Part shown: piece by piece, positions 9,490 through 18,250 of the stretch | Numbering within the stretch: the stretch's first letter is position 1 | Layout of the letters: every line of letters begins with the position of its first letter | Assembly (NCBI GenBank): GCA_029260035.1 | Contig: JAJDEA010000130.1 | Coordinates: 56,566 to 120,565 of the forward strand | DNA from: Phycisphaerae bacterium | GTDB taxonomy: Bacteria > Planctomycetota > Phycisphaerae > UBA1845 | Direction: 5' to 3' | Length of the DNA stretch: 64,000 nucleotides | Translations under genes and position numbers: made by a program | Notes under the pieces: generated by a model | Database searches by the model: none | What the model was told of the DNA's origin: nothing | The model's input: the letters and a program-made list of their open reading frames with translations, nothing else

Positions 9490-10284
9490 ATGACCCTCAA
9501 CACCCCCACCCAACATGACCCCCTGGTACGCCTCGTGGACATTCACAAGCGTTTCGGCCCACTTGTCGTACTCGAAGGCGTGAACTTGTCACTCAAGGCT
9601 GGCGAAACAACAGTCATTATTGGTGAATCAGGCGCCGGAAAAAGTGTCATCCTCAAACACATTGTAAGGCTCATTAAGCCTGACCGGGGTGAAGTGCATT
9701 TCGGAGGCCAACGCATTGACAACATGGCTGAACGCGAGCTCGCTATACTTCGTCCACGATTCGGATTCCTTTTTCAATTGAGCGCCCTGTTTGACTCGAT
9801 GACCGTCGGAGAAAACGTGGCCTTCCCAATAGCCGAGCACACAAGGCGAAAGCAAAGTGAAATCGAGGACTCGGTAAGCGAAAAACTGGCTATGGTTGGG
9901 CTGGACGGCCTGCAACCGAAATGGCCTTCCGAGCTTTCCGGCGGACAAAAAAAACGCGTTGCGCTCGCGCGAGCCATTGCGTTGGACCCGGAGTTAATTC
10001 TATATGACGAGCCGACCACCGGGCTGGACCCACCTCGCGCAGATGAAATCAACGAGTTAATCCTGAAACTCAAAACGGAGCTGGCTGTAACGAGTGTTGT
10101 GGTGACGCATGACATGGCCAGCGCGCTAAAAGTTGCGGATCGAATAGTCATGCTGCGGAAGGGCAAACTCGTCTTTGACGGAACGCCCAAAACGATCATG
10201 AAGACAGATAACCCAAGAGTCCTCGAGTTTGTCGAAGGCCGATGTTCAGACGAAGTGTTGGATAGCTTGCGATCAAAAGGATGA
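9490..10284 (+). CDS. mlaF: MlaF-type ABC transporter ATPase
   Basis: An ABC ATPase of about 264 residues, with Walker A GESGAGKS, the signature LSGGQKKRVALARAIA, Walker B LILYDEPTTGLDP and the switch His in VVTHDM. Among ABC ATPases, this sequence and its position between mlaE and mlaD identify it as MlaF, which powers phospholipid trafficking at the inner membrane. The start is ambiguous: the ATG at 9490, or a GTG at 9475 that overlaps the mlaE stop in a GTGA arrangement and has AAGAG upstream. The frame stays open much further upstream, but that part lies inside mlaE and is not protein-like. Confidence 0.94.
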   Translation: MTLNTPTQHDPLVRLVDIHKRFGPLVVLEGVNLSLKAGETTVIIGESGAGKSVILKHIVRLIKPDRGEVHFGGQRIDNMAERELAILRPRFGFLFQLSALFDSMTVGENVAFPIAEHTRRKQSEIEDSVSEKLAMVGLDGLQPKWPSELSGGQKKRVALARAIALDPELILYDEPTTGLDPPRADEINELILKLKTELAVTSVVVTHDMASALKVADRIVMLRKGKLVFDGTPKTIMKTDNPRVLEFVEGRCSDEVLDSLRSKG

Positions 10285-10288
10285 TTCC

Positions 10289-11425
10289 ATGAAGGAAGTG
10301 ACTCGAAACTTTCTTGTCGGCGTATTTGTACTCGTATCACTGGGCGCGCTTGGCATCTTAATGGTGTGGTTTGGCGAGACCCCAAGCTGGCTCGGTCGTG
10401 GCGATTGGGAACTGCGCATAACAGGAATCACCCAGCTAAGCGGCGTGAGCGAAGGAAGTCCCGTCCAATTCAACGGCGTCGAAATTGGCAGGGTTACCGC
10501 ACTTGAATTCGCCGACCTACAAAGGCCGGATCGCGGAGTCGATGTCGTGACACTAATCGGCACGCAGTACATTATTCCACAGGGGGCCAAGGCACGCGTA
10601 TACGGGGCGCTTCTAGGTGTCGGAATGGGCCGAGTCGATATCGTGGTAGACCCCAACGTATCATCAGGCCCCCTTCCAAAGAAAATGGCAACAATCCCCG
10701 GCGAAATGCGTAGCATGATCGGCGAACTTGTCACGCGAGATATGATCGAAAACTTCGAACGAACGATTCGACACATCGGTGATTTGACAAGGGAATGGGC
10801 ACCGGTGGGTACCAACCTATCCAGCATGTTGGAGCAGCGAACAGTGACCGATGTTTCTGTACCCGGAGCCGCTGAGCGAGGCTTGACGCCCAACCTCTCT
10901 ACTGCCGTTGAGCGAATCGACGATCTGATGATGAACCTCAATTCAGTACTCGGCGACGAAAACATTCAGGAAGATGCCAAGGAAGTCGTTCGCGACTTGC
11001 GCGATACCACGACTGCATTGAAACGAACCGTTGAATTGTGGGAAACAGAAAGCCGGCACATCTCCAAGAACGTCAACACGGGCATCGAACGTATCGAGAG
11101 CAATCTGGAAGGCTCATTCGCTCGATTGAATGAAGTACTTGAGAATCTGGACGACAGCGCAAAAAGCATATCGAGCGTATTGTATCATGTTTCCAAAGGG
11201 GAAGGTTCCGCAGGCTTGCTTGTTCGAGATGAAAGGCTTTATGAGGCAGCCGTCCTCGCCGTCCAGCGACTCGGTGACGCCATGGGGACGCTGAATCGCT
11301 ATCTCCGAAAGGTCGAAGATGACGGCTATATCGTCGTCGGTCAAGCTCCAACGGGTATCTTGCGTAAGAAGTTTCCAATCACAAGAAACGCGGAACAGAA
11401 AACCGGGCAAGCGAACACGCAATGA
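10289..11425 (+). CDS. mlaD: MCE domain protein, MlaD-like
   Basis: Begins with a single membrane anchor (NFLVGVFVLVSLGALGILMVWF) followed by one MCE domain at about residues 40-130, including GVSEGSPVQFNGVEIGRV and GALLGVGMGRVDIVVDP. A long helical, probably coiled region runs to about residue 340. MCE proteins form ring-like lipid-binding assemblies that shuttle phospholipids in the periplasm. At about 378 residues it is longer than E. coli MlaD (183), as is common in single-MCE proteins with helical tails outside the gammaproteobacteria; the tail could bridge towards the outer membrane. The ATG is 4 bases past the mlaF stop. The gene ends the operon facing a convergent glycosyltransferase gene. 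Confidence 0.93.
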   Translation: MKEVTRNFLVGVFVLVSLGALGILMVWFGETPSWLGRGDWELRITGITQLSGVSEGSPVQFNGVEIGRVTALEFADLQRPDRGVDVVTLIGTQYIIPQGAKARVYGALLGVGMGRVDIVVDPNVSSGPLPKKMATIPGEMRSMIGELVTRDMIENFERTIRHIGDLTREWAPVGTNLSSMLEQRTVTDVSVPGAAERGLTPNLSTAVERIDDLMMNLNSVLGDENIQEDAKEVVRDLRDTTTALKRTVELWETESRHISKNVNTGIERIESNLEGSFARLNEVLENLDDSAKSISSVLYHVSKGEGSAGLLVRDERLYEAAVLAVQRLGDAMGTLNRYLRKVEDDGYIVVGQAPTGILRKKFPITRNAEQKTGQANTQ

Positions 11426-11477
11426 ACCGATGCTGCCTTGATGATCTAAACGGCATACTAAAGGTAAAATCGTTTCT

Positions 11478-12812
11478 CTATCCGACGCCCAATTGCGCCC
11501 CTTCAACGTTTCGGCGTGACAACATAGCGTCAATAATCGACCCAGCGCCAAACGCACCCCACACGACCATCGGCGCCCATGCGGGCATATCCCACACGCC
11601 TGTTTCGACGCGCACTTGCTGCGCTTCGTAATACACGACCATCGCGCAAGCTGCGAAGAGCCAACACATGCGTGCTCGAAAAACACAAAAGCAAATCGCC
11701 CACGTCAAATACCATGCGTGAACGATCGGCATGAGCAAAAGGAGTAACCCTACGACGTCTGACGCATATCGCGAAAAGCTATGCTCACGCCTCGCCAGGG
11801 AAAGTACACCAAAAACAATAACGCCACCAACCAATCCTCGTTCCACGAACGTATCGAAGTCGACCAAGCCTAGCGTGCCAAGAAGACTGAAGAACTCGCC
11901 ACTTTGTCCGAATCGCCGTAAGCTCTCCACAAGGTCCCAGCCGGCCAGGCAATACGGAACATAGGTCAGCGAAAAGGCGATCAATACAACAAGCGTCGCT
12001 TTGAAGCTGCGGAACATAATCCAGGGAACAAGAACCACCAAAACAAGTTTCGTCGAAATCGACAGCCCCAAAAACACCGCGGCGACGCCAATGTATTTGG
12101 TCATGAGTAGTCGTATGCACGTTACCGCAAGCAGCAGCATCAAGCTGTCCAAATGACTTTCCATCGCAATGGATGACAAGACAAGCGGGCACAAGCCATA
12201 GATCATCGCGCGGTGCGGAGGCAGCTTCATCGCACGAAGGCACGAACCCAAGACGGCTATCGTCAATAAATCCGCAAGCACTAAGAACACTTTAATAGCC
12301 AAGACAGACGGCCAAATCCATGTCACAAATAGAAATGTCATTTGCGCGACCGGAGGATAGATAGCTGGATAGTCGCGATGGTTGATCTTGGCCCAGTCAT
12401 CATCGCGAAGATGCTCCAGAATGGGATCATCCGGCGAAAGCTCGTATGGGTTAAAGCCCGCGAGTTGAATCCGCCCTTCCCAAACGTATCGATACACATC
12501 GTCGCTCGGCTCAGCTTGAATCAGGATCACGCGAAGCACGACCGCCCCGACTATCCACCAAGGCCAAGAACCGAGGTGTTTGCTTTGTGCCTTGAGAACA
12601 ACGCGTACGAGGATTAGAAAACCTGCAAAGCCGATCAGATACGCCAGCTGAAACAAACGTACGTTACGTTCAACGCCGCCGATAGCAGCCACCAGCACGA
12701 CAAAAATCAGGAGCAGCAACCAGCCGACCACCACTAAACGTGTAATGGACCTACATTTTCCACCTTGGTTGATTGGATCGACTGGCGGAATCGTGATCGT
12801 CGTTTTGTTCAA
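11478..12812 (-). CDS. Polytopic GT-C type membrane glycosyltransferase
   Basis: A membrane protein of about 444 residues with roughly ten hydrophobic segments. Between segments two and three lies a polar loop with EPSDDVYRYVWEGRIQLAGF; the acidic pair and the D-x-Y-R-Y-x-W-x-G pattern resemble GT87/DUF2029 and mycobacterial mannosyltransferase-like GT-C enzymes. These use polyprenyl-phosphate sugars outside the cytoplasm to build glycans or glycolipids. It is encoded 115 bases downstream of a family 2 glycosyltransferase on the same strand, so the two probably act in one envelope glycan pathway. The listed start is a TTG with no clear ribosome site, and the true start could lie 10-30 residues later, nearer the first membrane helix. 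Confidence 0.75.
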   Translation of the reverse strand: MNKTTITIPPVDPINQGGKCRSITRLVVVGWLLLLIFVVLVAAIGGVERNVRLFQLAYLIGFAGFLILVRVVLKAQSKHLGSWPWWIVGAVVLRVILIQAEPSDDVYRYVWEGRIQLAGFNPYELSPDDPILEHLRDDDWAKINHRDYPAIYPPVAQMTFLFVTWIWPSVLAIKVFLVLADLLTIAVLGSCLRAMKLPPHRAMIYGLCPLVLSSIAMESHLDSLMLLLAVTCIRLLMTKYIGVAAVFLGLSISTKLVLVVLVPWIMFRSFKATLVVLIAFSLTYVPYCLAGWDLVESLRRFGQSGEFFSLLGTLGLVDFDTFVERGLVGGVIVFGVLSLARREHSFSRYASDVVGLLLLLMPIVHAWYLTWAICFCVFRARMCWLFAACAMVVYYEAQQVRVETGVWDMPAWAPMVVWGAFGAGSIIDAMLSRRNVEGAQLGVG

Positions 12813-12927
12813 CGCGAAATCACATACAAAGAAGAGACTTGACCACGAGACGTTTCACGCACCGGGTGTAAGCGACACAGGACATGCAAGAGCGTCGGGC
12901 AACTCTGAGCTTGCGCCGCAATCAAAA

Positions 12928-14499
12928 CTACGGCGAAGCGGACGGATCCGTTGCCGGGATGTTTGAGCCCAGCAGCCCGACAACCGGCGCGGGCCTATCC
13001 AACGTGACATGTTCACGCCTGGGTCTGGACATCCATCCTACCACCGTGAACCCGACGGCATACATGAAAAGGAAAAAGCTGAATGCTCGGCTGTACTGCG
13101 TGAAATAGATGACAAAGGAAATCGCCGAATAAATGCCCAGCGCCAACTCGATAATCCACATTTGCCCTTGCATCGTGGCATAACTGGACCGCTGCGCTTG
13201 ATTCGCATCGCTGCCGGACTTCGGAGTGCGAACGAACTCACCGCCGTGAAGATACAACCCACGCACAACGGCAATGGTGTTGTTCACGCACAATCCGCAC
13301 CCCAGGACAAACATGGATGGGATCACTCGAAACCCGGACCACCGCCCGCCCAAACTGTATCTCGCATAGGCGTACACCAACGAAGGCGCAAACGCAGCGA
13401 ACAGAATGAACGACCACGCCACCCAAAATGTATCATGGGAAAACAAACGCCCTTCGTCGAAAACCAAGAGCATAGGCCTTGCAACGAGCGCCAACAGCAG
13501 CATCCAAAGAGCTACTGAATAGTGCGTAAGATGCAGTGCCGCCTCCAGCTTTTGCGCAAATGATAATTTTGCACGCCATATCCTTGGCAGCAATTTCACG
13601 GCAACCTGAATGGAACCCGTCGCCCATCGACGTTGTTGGCTCTTCAGCGCGCTGATGGTGCCGGGTAGTTCCGCCGGACAACCCATTTCCAGGCAATAAT
13701 CAATCCGCCAACCCGCAAGCTGAGCGCGGTAAGAAAGGTCCAGGTCTTCCGTAAGCGTATCACCACTCCAGCCTCCGACAGCTGGATCATCAATGGCGGA
13801 CTTTCGCCAAACCCCCGCCGTGCCGTTGAAGTTCATCATCAAGCCGTTCCACGCGCGTGCTCCCTGCTCGATCGCAAAATGGCCGTCGATCCCGAGCGCT
13901 TGCGCTTTAGTGAGCCAGGATTCGTCTTGGTTGAGGTGTTCCCACCGCCCCTGCATACATGCAATCCCTTCATCCTCTTCGAGCAGAGGGACAGCTTTGT
14001 GCAAAAACCCGGCTGGCGGAACGAAGTCGGCATCGAAAACAGCAACATACTGCCCGCGAGCCATCGCCAATCCATGCGCCAATGCGCCCGCCTTATAGCC
14101 TTCTCGCGTCGGCCGGCGAACGACCCTCACATCGATTCCTGCCGATTGAAGTTCCCGCGCGACCCCATCGATTAGCACGCGCGTATGGTCCGTACTATCG
14201 TCGAGCACTTGGATTTCGTGTTTGGCTGCTGGATAATCCATTGCAGCCACAGCTCGAATCACCCGCACCGCAACATCCGCTTCATTGTATATGGGGATTT
14301 GGCTGGTAACGACAGGCCAGCTTTCGCGGTCGCTATTGCGCAGGAAGCTCTCGATAACCGAACTTTGGGTCTCGCACTTCTCGCCCTTCCGACGGCGAAA
14401 GAGCACTAGCAGCACATAAAGGTGTAGCCCGTAGACGGCCAAAGTAGCTGTTGCAACGCCAAAAACGACAAGAACAACCCAGAAAAATATCTCGTTCAA
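12928..14499 (-). CDS. Processive family 2 glycosyltransferase, cellulose synthase-like
   Basis: A 523-residue membrane GT2. An N-terminal membrane helix comes first, then the catalytic core with DDSTD (100-104), DAD (156-158), TED (250-252) and QQRRW (288-292). Several C-terminal membrane helices follow. The D-D-D-QxxRW set is the signature of processive enzymes such as cellulose synthase, and of CslA-type glucomannan and glycolipid synthases. No BcsB, PilZ domain or other cellulose partner is present, so a glucan, mannan or diglycosyl-lipid product is as likely as cellulose. Start is ATG. It is divergent from lpxD across a 438-base gap and likely shares a transcript with the GT-C gene downstream. 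Confidence 0.88.
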   Translation of the reverse strand: MNEIFFWVVLVVFGVATATLAVYGLHLYVLLVLFRRRKGEKCETQSSVIESFLRNSDRESWPVVTSQIPIYNEADVAVRVIRAVAAMDYPAAKHEIQVLDDSTDHTRVLIDGVARELQSAGIDVRVVRRPTREGYKAGALAHGLAMARGQYVAVFDADFVPPAGFLHKAVPLLEEDEGIACMQGRWEHLNQDESWLTKAQALGIDGHFAIEQGARAWNGLMMNFNGTAGVWRKSAIDDPAVGGWSGDTLTEDLDLSYRAQLAGWRIDYCLEMGCPAELPGTISALKSQQRRWATGSIQVAVKLLPRIWRAKLSFAQKLEAALHLTHYSVALWMLLLALVARPMLLVFDEGRLFSHDTFWVAWSFILFAAFAPSLVYAYARYSLGGRWSGFRVIPSMFVLGCGLCVNNTIAVVRGLYLHGGEFVRTPKSGSDANQAQRSSYATMQGQMWIIELALGIYSAISFVIYFTQYSRAFSFFLFMYAVGFTVVGWMSRPRREHVTLDRPAPVVGLLGSNIPATDPSASP

Positions 14500-14937
14500 G
14501 GAACTTTCCTATTTGTTTTTCCTGCGACCGCCCCCGACTCCACACCTGAGGAGCACAATCGCGCATCTCGATGGCCCAGCCGCGCCGAATTCCGCTGAGC
14601 AAACACCCGCTTTATCGCGTCAGTGTATATCCACATACCCATAAACGCCAATAACCGCCTGTTGATTCCCAAGCCGGAACTGGATATTCGCTCGCTGACA
14701 ATTTCCGAATACGCATGCAGGACGCCCCGAAATGGCCTGTGGTTTGACAGCTCGGAAACGGCATCCCTAAAATGCCCATATGGTAGATTTCTGATCCAAC
14801 CCGGTTACGCCTGAGCTTGGCGTGCGATGGAATCCACATGAGCTTGCCCCGCAGACATTCGCACAAAGGCTGGGCTATGGCATCGACCGAAAGCGGTATC
14901 AAACGAACCGCGGCGCCCTTTCCAATGAGAAACAACC
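14500..14937. other. Divergent intergenic region before lpxD
   Basis: The 438 bases between the cellulose synthase-like gene and lpxD contain no supportable gene. They hold a good plus-strand promoter at 14744-14773. A leader of roughly 160 bases would then precede lpxD; I see no recognised riboswitch in it. Confidence 0.5.
14744..14773 (+). promoter_or_regulatory. Strong sigma70-like promoter upstream of lpxD
   Basis: TTGACA (14744-14749), an 18-base spacer and TAAAAT (14768-14773), one of the best promoter matches in the window. Transcription would begin near 14780. Confidence 0.6.
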
Positions 14938-15990
14938 TTGGCAGAAAAACAACTCAGCGAACTTTGTAAGATTTTATCAGATCAAGGATTTGACGCTCGA
15001 CTTGAAGGCAAAGATTGCGCCGTCCATGCGGTCAACACACTCGAAGGCGCCAAGTCCGGCGAGATCACCTTCCTAGCCAATCCGAAGTATGAGTCCGCTG
15101 TTGCCCAGACCCGCGCTTCTGCAGTCATTCTGAAAGATGACCTCGATGTGCCCGCCGGGCTTTCCGCAATTCGGTGCGCTGAGCCGTATGCAGCCGTTAC
15201 GCTTGCCATCATCACGCTTCACGGCTATCGCAAACACCCGCAATGGGGCAAGAGCGAGAGCGCGGAGATTCACGCAAGCGCGAACATCGGCGCCAATGCG
15301 AATATCGCTGCTGGCGTGACCATAGCCGCAGACGTGACCATCGGTGACAACTGCACAATCTATCCGGGGTGCTATGTCGCCGAGGGGACACAAATCGGGC
15401 ATGACTGCATCCTCTTTCCAAACGTGGTCATCTACGATCGTTGTGAGGTCGGCCATCGCGTCACGATTCATGCAGGCTCGGTCGTCGGCGAAGACGGGCT
15501 GGGCTATGCACCATACGAAGGTAAGTGGATCAAAATTCCACAGGTCGGACGCGCCGTTCTAGGTGACGATGTCGAAATCGGTGCAAACTGCACGATCGAT
15601 CGAGCCACGCTTGGCCAAACGGAAATCGGATCAGGAACAAAATTCGGCAACATCGTAGTCGTTGGCCATGGCACAAAAATTGGCAAGGATTGCATGTTCG
15701 TTGGCCTGGTCGGGCTGGCTGGCTCGGCCAACGTCGGCAATCATGTCACGATTGCAGGCCAAGCGGGCGTCGCAGGACATGTACACGTTGGCGACGATGT
15801 AACCGTAGCAGGCCAGTCGGGCGTCACCAGCGACATCAAGCCCGGCATGACCGTCTTAGGCCTCCCCGCAGAAGATGCCCGCGACACCAAGCGAGTCATG
15901 GCTGCCACCAAGAAACTCCCAGCACTCATCAAACGCCTGCAAGCATTGGAGAACGAGGTGAAAGAACTACGGGGCAAGTTGGAGAAGTAG
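14938..15990 (+). CDS. lpxD: UDP-3-O-acylglucosamine N-acyltransferase LpxD
   Basis: The 350 residues have the LpxD layout. An N-terminal uridine-binding domain (about 1-100, with FLANPKYESAV) is followed by a long left-handed beta helix of hexapeptide repeats (about 100-310) and a C-terminal coiled helix (KLPALIKRLQALENEVKELRGKLEK region). The active-site His is in VVGHGTKIG, equivalent to the family IAHNVVIG. The enzyme adds the second acyl chain to UDP-acylglucosamine in lipid A synthesis, from an acyl-carrier-protein donor, in the cytoplasm. Start is TTG. Its presence supports a lipid A-containing outer membrane, in line with the mla genes upstream. lpxA, lpxC and fabZ are not adjacent. 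Confidence 0.95.
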   Translation: MAEKQLSELCKILSDQGFDARLEGKDCAVHAVNTLEGAKSGEITFLANPKYESAVAQTRASAVILKDDLDVPAGLSAIRCAEPYAAVTLAIITLHGYRKHPQWGKSESAEIHASANIGANANIAAGVTIAADVTIGDNCTIYPGCYVAEGTQIGHDCILFPNVVIYDRCEVGHRVTIHAGSVVGEDGLGYAPYEGKWIKIPQVGRAVLGDDVEIGANCTIDRATLGQTEIGSGTKFGNIVVVGHGTKIGKDCMFVGLVGLAGSANVGNHVTIAGQAGVAGHVHVGDDVTVAGQSGVTSDIKPGMTVLGLPAEDARDTKRVMAATKKLPALIKRLQALENEVKELRGKLEK

Positions 15991-16153
15991 GCATCGGAAA
16001 GACGGCTCGACGGATTTCCTTTGACGTTTCGTATTGAGACTTTGGAACGTCAATTATTCGTCATCATGGTTGCAGAAACAGGTTAATCGCGTCGCCCATA
16101 CAATTGGTACCTTGAGCATCGTTAGCCTTGTTATTCTGAAGCCTCGTGAAATT

Positions 16154-16519
16154 ATGAACATTGAATACAATGATGACAACGAGTTGGGCAATTACATTTG
16201 TAGGCACTATTGGGAATTGCTTACAGAGTCTGAGAAGGCGACCTATAAAGCGTCACATGCACGTCAAAAAATGGACAATTGTGACTCTCCGAATTCCGCG
16301 CTACGAGCGAAGATTGGCGAACGATGGGCGCACTTGGACGACCCGCTTATCAATAACGCCCTACGCGATGGACATGCCGCTTTTCGCAATAATGTGGCCA
16401 AACGAGTCTTGGCAGAGCAAGGGAGCCGTGTATTCATAAACCGGTGCCCTGAGTGCAATCGAATCGTACGAACACCAAAGGCAAAGCAGTGTTTCTGGTG
16501 CGGTTTTGATTGGCACTGA
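16154..16519 (+). CDS. Small protein with C-terminal zinc ribbon
   Basis: An unrecognised, soluble protein of 121 residues. It ends in a four-cysteine ribbon, CPECNRIVRTPKAKQCFWCG, preceded by a helical region rich in charged residues. This ribbon differs from the planctomycete-type tag in the proteins at 6689 and 34860. The ATG at 16154 is preferred over an upstream in-frame start at 16034, whose 40 extra residues look like translated intergenic DNA. Nothing nearby points to a function; a nucleic-acid or metal-binding role is only a guess. A palindromic element follows 35 bases after the stop. Confidence 0.65.
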   Translation: MNIEYNDDNELGNYICRHYWELLTESEKATYKASHARQKMDNCDSPNSALRAKIGERWAHLDDPLINNALRDGHAAFRNNVAKRVLAEQGSRVFINRCPECNRIVRTPKAKQCFWCGFDWH

Positions 16520-16553
16520 ACAGGTTGCGCGCAGTTCCTCCCTCAGAATAAGT

Positions 16554-16572
16554 GGTGCGTCCGGGACGCACC
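16554..16572. repeat. Perfect GC-rich palindrome (REP-like)
   Basis: GGTGCGTC (16554-16561) and GACGCACC (16565-16572) form a perfect 8-bp stem with a CGG loop. It lies 35 bases past a stop codon with no T-run. I saw only this copy in the window. I recall very similar palindromes scattered in planctomycete genomes, which would make it a dispersed repeat, but that is from memory and unchecked. Confidence 0.5.
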
Positions 16573-16827
16573 CTACCGGCTAACCAAGTCGACAAACGTA
16601 GTCCGCATAAAAACCGGCAGAGAAAAATCGACAGCGCTTTGCCTATCTTCCCATCAAATCGTATGCTCAAACTTGGTCACGTTTGTCAATTGCTGAAACG
16701 GGGCTCAATCACATCCAGCAAGGTAAGAAGCAAGTTACCGGACAATCTTGATGAACACGTCCGGTATCGTTTTTCGGATGAAAGGTGTCGGAGCACCTCA
16801 AACATTGATGGCTTCAAGAGCCGTCGC

Positions 16828-16843
16828 CAATTGTTGACAATTG
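16828..16843. promoter_or_regulatory. Candidate operator dyad upstream of the TadG-like gene
   Basis: CAATTGTTGACAATTG is a perfect 7-bp inverted repeat with a two-base centre, ending 33 bases before the ATG at 16877. It contains TTGACA at 16834-16839, but no matching -10 follows at 16-18 bases. Confidence 0.4.
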
Positions 16844-16876
16844 CAGCCGCCTGGTCAGAGAGAGGGGAAAAGGGAC

Positions 16877-18079
16877 ATGATTCTTCAAGGTCGATTAGCG
16901 CGCTTGAGCAATCGCCGACGCGGTGTCGTTGCCGTTCAAGTCACTGTTATATTGGTGCTCATATTGGGGTTCGCAGCCTTTACGGTCGACATTGGCGCCT
17001 TGTATAACGCCCGCGCCGACTTGCAAAAGGCTGCGGATGCAGCAGCACTTGCTGGCGTATCCATTCTTACTTCCGACGAGATGATGCGCGTGCGCGCAGG
17101 AACGGGGGATACAGGCAGCATGGGCTCGTTATTAACGATAGCCAAAAGTCGTGTCGACACCGTCTCACCTCTCAACCCTTCTTATGGCTCGCCCGGAATG
17201 TACATCGAACCGGCAGACATGGTACCGGGATGGATCGACATGACATCCAATTCGTCCGCCATTCAGACGGGCGGCTTGGAGGAAAACTATACTGCCATTT
17301 CGGTGACTGCACGCCGGACAGCTGAAGCTTCTAATGGTGCCGTTCAGTTCCTGTTCGCCCCCGTGCTTGGCTCCACCTTCGGTGAGACAACTGCCACTGC
17401 GACAGCCGTGTTCGATGATCGGTTTGGTGGCGTTAGGGTCACTCAAACCGGAGCTGGCCTCTTGCCGTTTACGATTCACAAAGATGCTTTCGCATCGGAA
17501 CTTACTCAGGGCGGTGACCAATACAGCTATAACGAGGGCGCAAACGCCGTTGATGGCACTTCCGACGGAATTCGCGAGATCCGACTATATCCGTACCCTT
17601 TGTCAGGCTCTGGATACAGTGAAGGCGATGGCAACTTCGGCGTACTCAATATCGGGACGGGAAATCAAGGAGTAGACGCCGAGGTCGTACAAATCCAGAA
17701 CGGGGTCTCGGCGGGCGATATGGAGTCTGAAGTTGGAACGTCAATTCTGACGTTTCACGACGACGCTGGTTATGCTTCCACTTATGACATAACCGGCAGC
17801 CCCGGCTTGGAGGCGACATTGAAGTCCGCGCTTTCCGACAAAGTTGGCGAGGTCGTTGGATTCTTTCTACACGACAACGTCGTTCTATCCGGGGCCAACG
17901 CCACCTATCGAGTCACGGGGCTTCGATACGGCAGAGTCATGGCGATTAAACTGACGGGCCCACCAAACAAAAGGGGGTTCTTCATTCAGCCCACGTCTTA
18001 TGTTGGTTCCGAAATTACCGTTCACGAGGACGCCCCAAGCAGCGGGGGCTTGCTCGGACGCATTGTGATTGCGCGTTAG
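16877..18079 (+). CDS. TadG/TadE-like membrane-anchored extracytoplasmic protein
   Basis: About 400 residues. After a basic N-terminus (RRRGVVAVQ) comes one hydrophobic segment, VTVILVLILGFAAFTVDIGA, and then LYNARADLQKAADAAALAG. This is the TadE/TadG pilin-like entry, recognised by type IVb or Tad secretion and anchored in the inner membrane. The rest is an extracytoplasmic region of unknown fold, rich in Gly, Ser and Thr. No other Tad genes (cpaB, cpaF, tadB, tadC) are nearby, so it may be an isolated member or be served by a distant locus. The ATG at 16877 has GAGGGGAAAAGGG just upstream and is preferred over an earlier in-frame start. Confidence 0.78.
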   Translation: MILQGRLARLSNRRRGVVAVQVTVILVLILGFAAFTVDIGALYNARADLQKAADAAALAGVSILTSDEMMRVRAGTGDTGSMGSLLTIAKSRVDTVSPLNPSYGSPGMYIEPADMVPGWIDMTSNSSAIQTGGLEENYTAISVTARRTAEASNGAVQFLFAPVLGSTFGETTATATAVFDDRFGGVRVTQTGAGLLPFTIHKDAFASELTQGGDQYSYNEGANAVDGTSDGIREIRLYPYPLSGSGYSEGDGNFGVLNIGTGNQGVDAEVVQIQNGVSAGDMESEVGTSILTFHDDAGYASTYDITGSPGLEATLKSALSDKVGEVVGFFLHDNVVLSGANATYRVTGLRYGRVMAIKLTGPPNKRGFFIQPTSYVGSEITVHEDAPSSGGLLGRIVIAR

Positions 18080-18250
18080 GCAAACCTGTTCGGCTGAGCC
18101 GTACCCAAGCGGTAAAGATCGTAGTAGGATAGAAATCAACGATTGGTAGACAAGCACGTTTTTACTCGTAAATATGGGCTAATCAGCGATCCACTTGGCC
18201 GTTAGCTACGATGGCTTTGATGGCTCTGTACAGGGCCGAGGAGAATGAGG

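Larger units (their letters stand above)
16520..16876. other. Intergenic region with palindromes
   Basis: There is no gene in these 357 bases. They contain the GC-rich palindrome at 16554-16572, two small hairpins (AGGTG/CACCT at 16783-16798 and GGCT/AGCC at 16810-16822), and the 16-base dyad at 16828-16843 just before the TadG-like gene. The clustering just upstream of the start suggests regulation of that gene. Confidence 0.45.

Noticed and set aside
10273..10965. 230-codon open frame on the minus strand across mlaD
   Set aside because: Low-complexity, Ser/Thr/Pro-rich translation antisense to the MCE domain; no family features.
17165..17521. 118-codon open frame on the minus strand in the TadG-like gene
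   Set aside because: Antisense to a gene with a clear membrane anchor, with no domain features.
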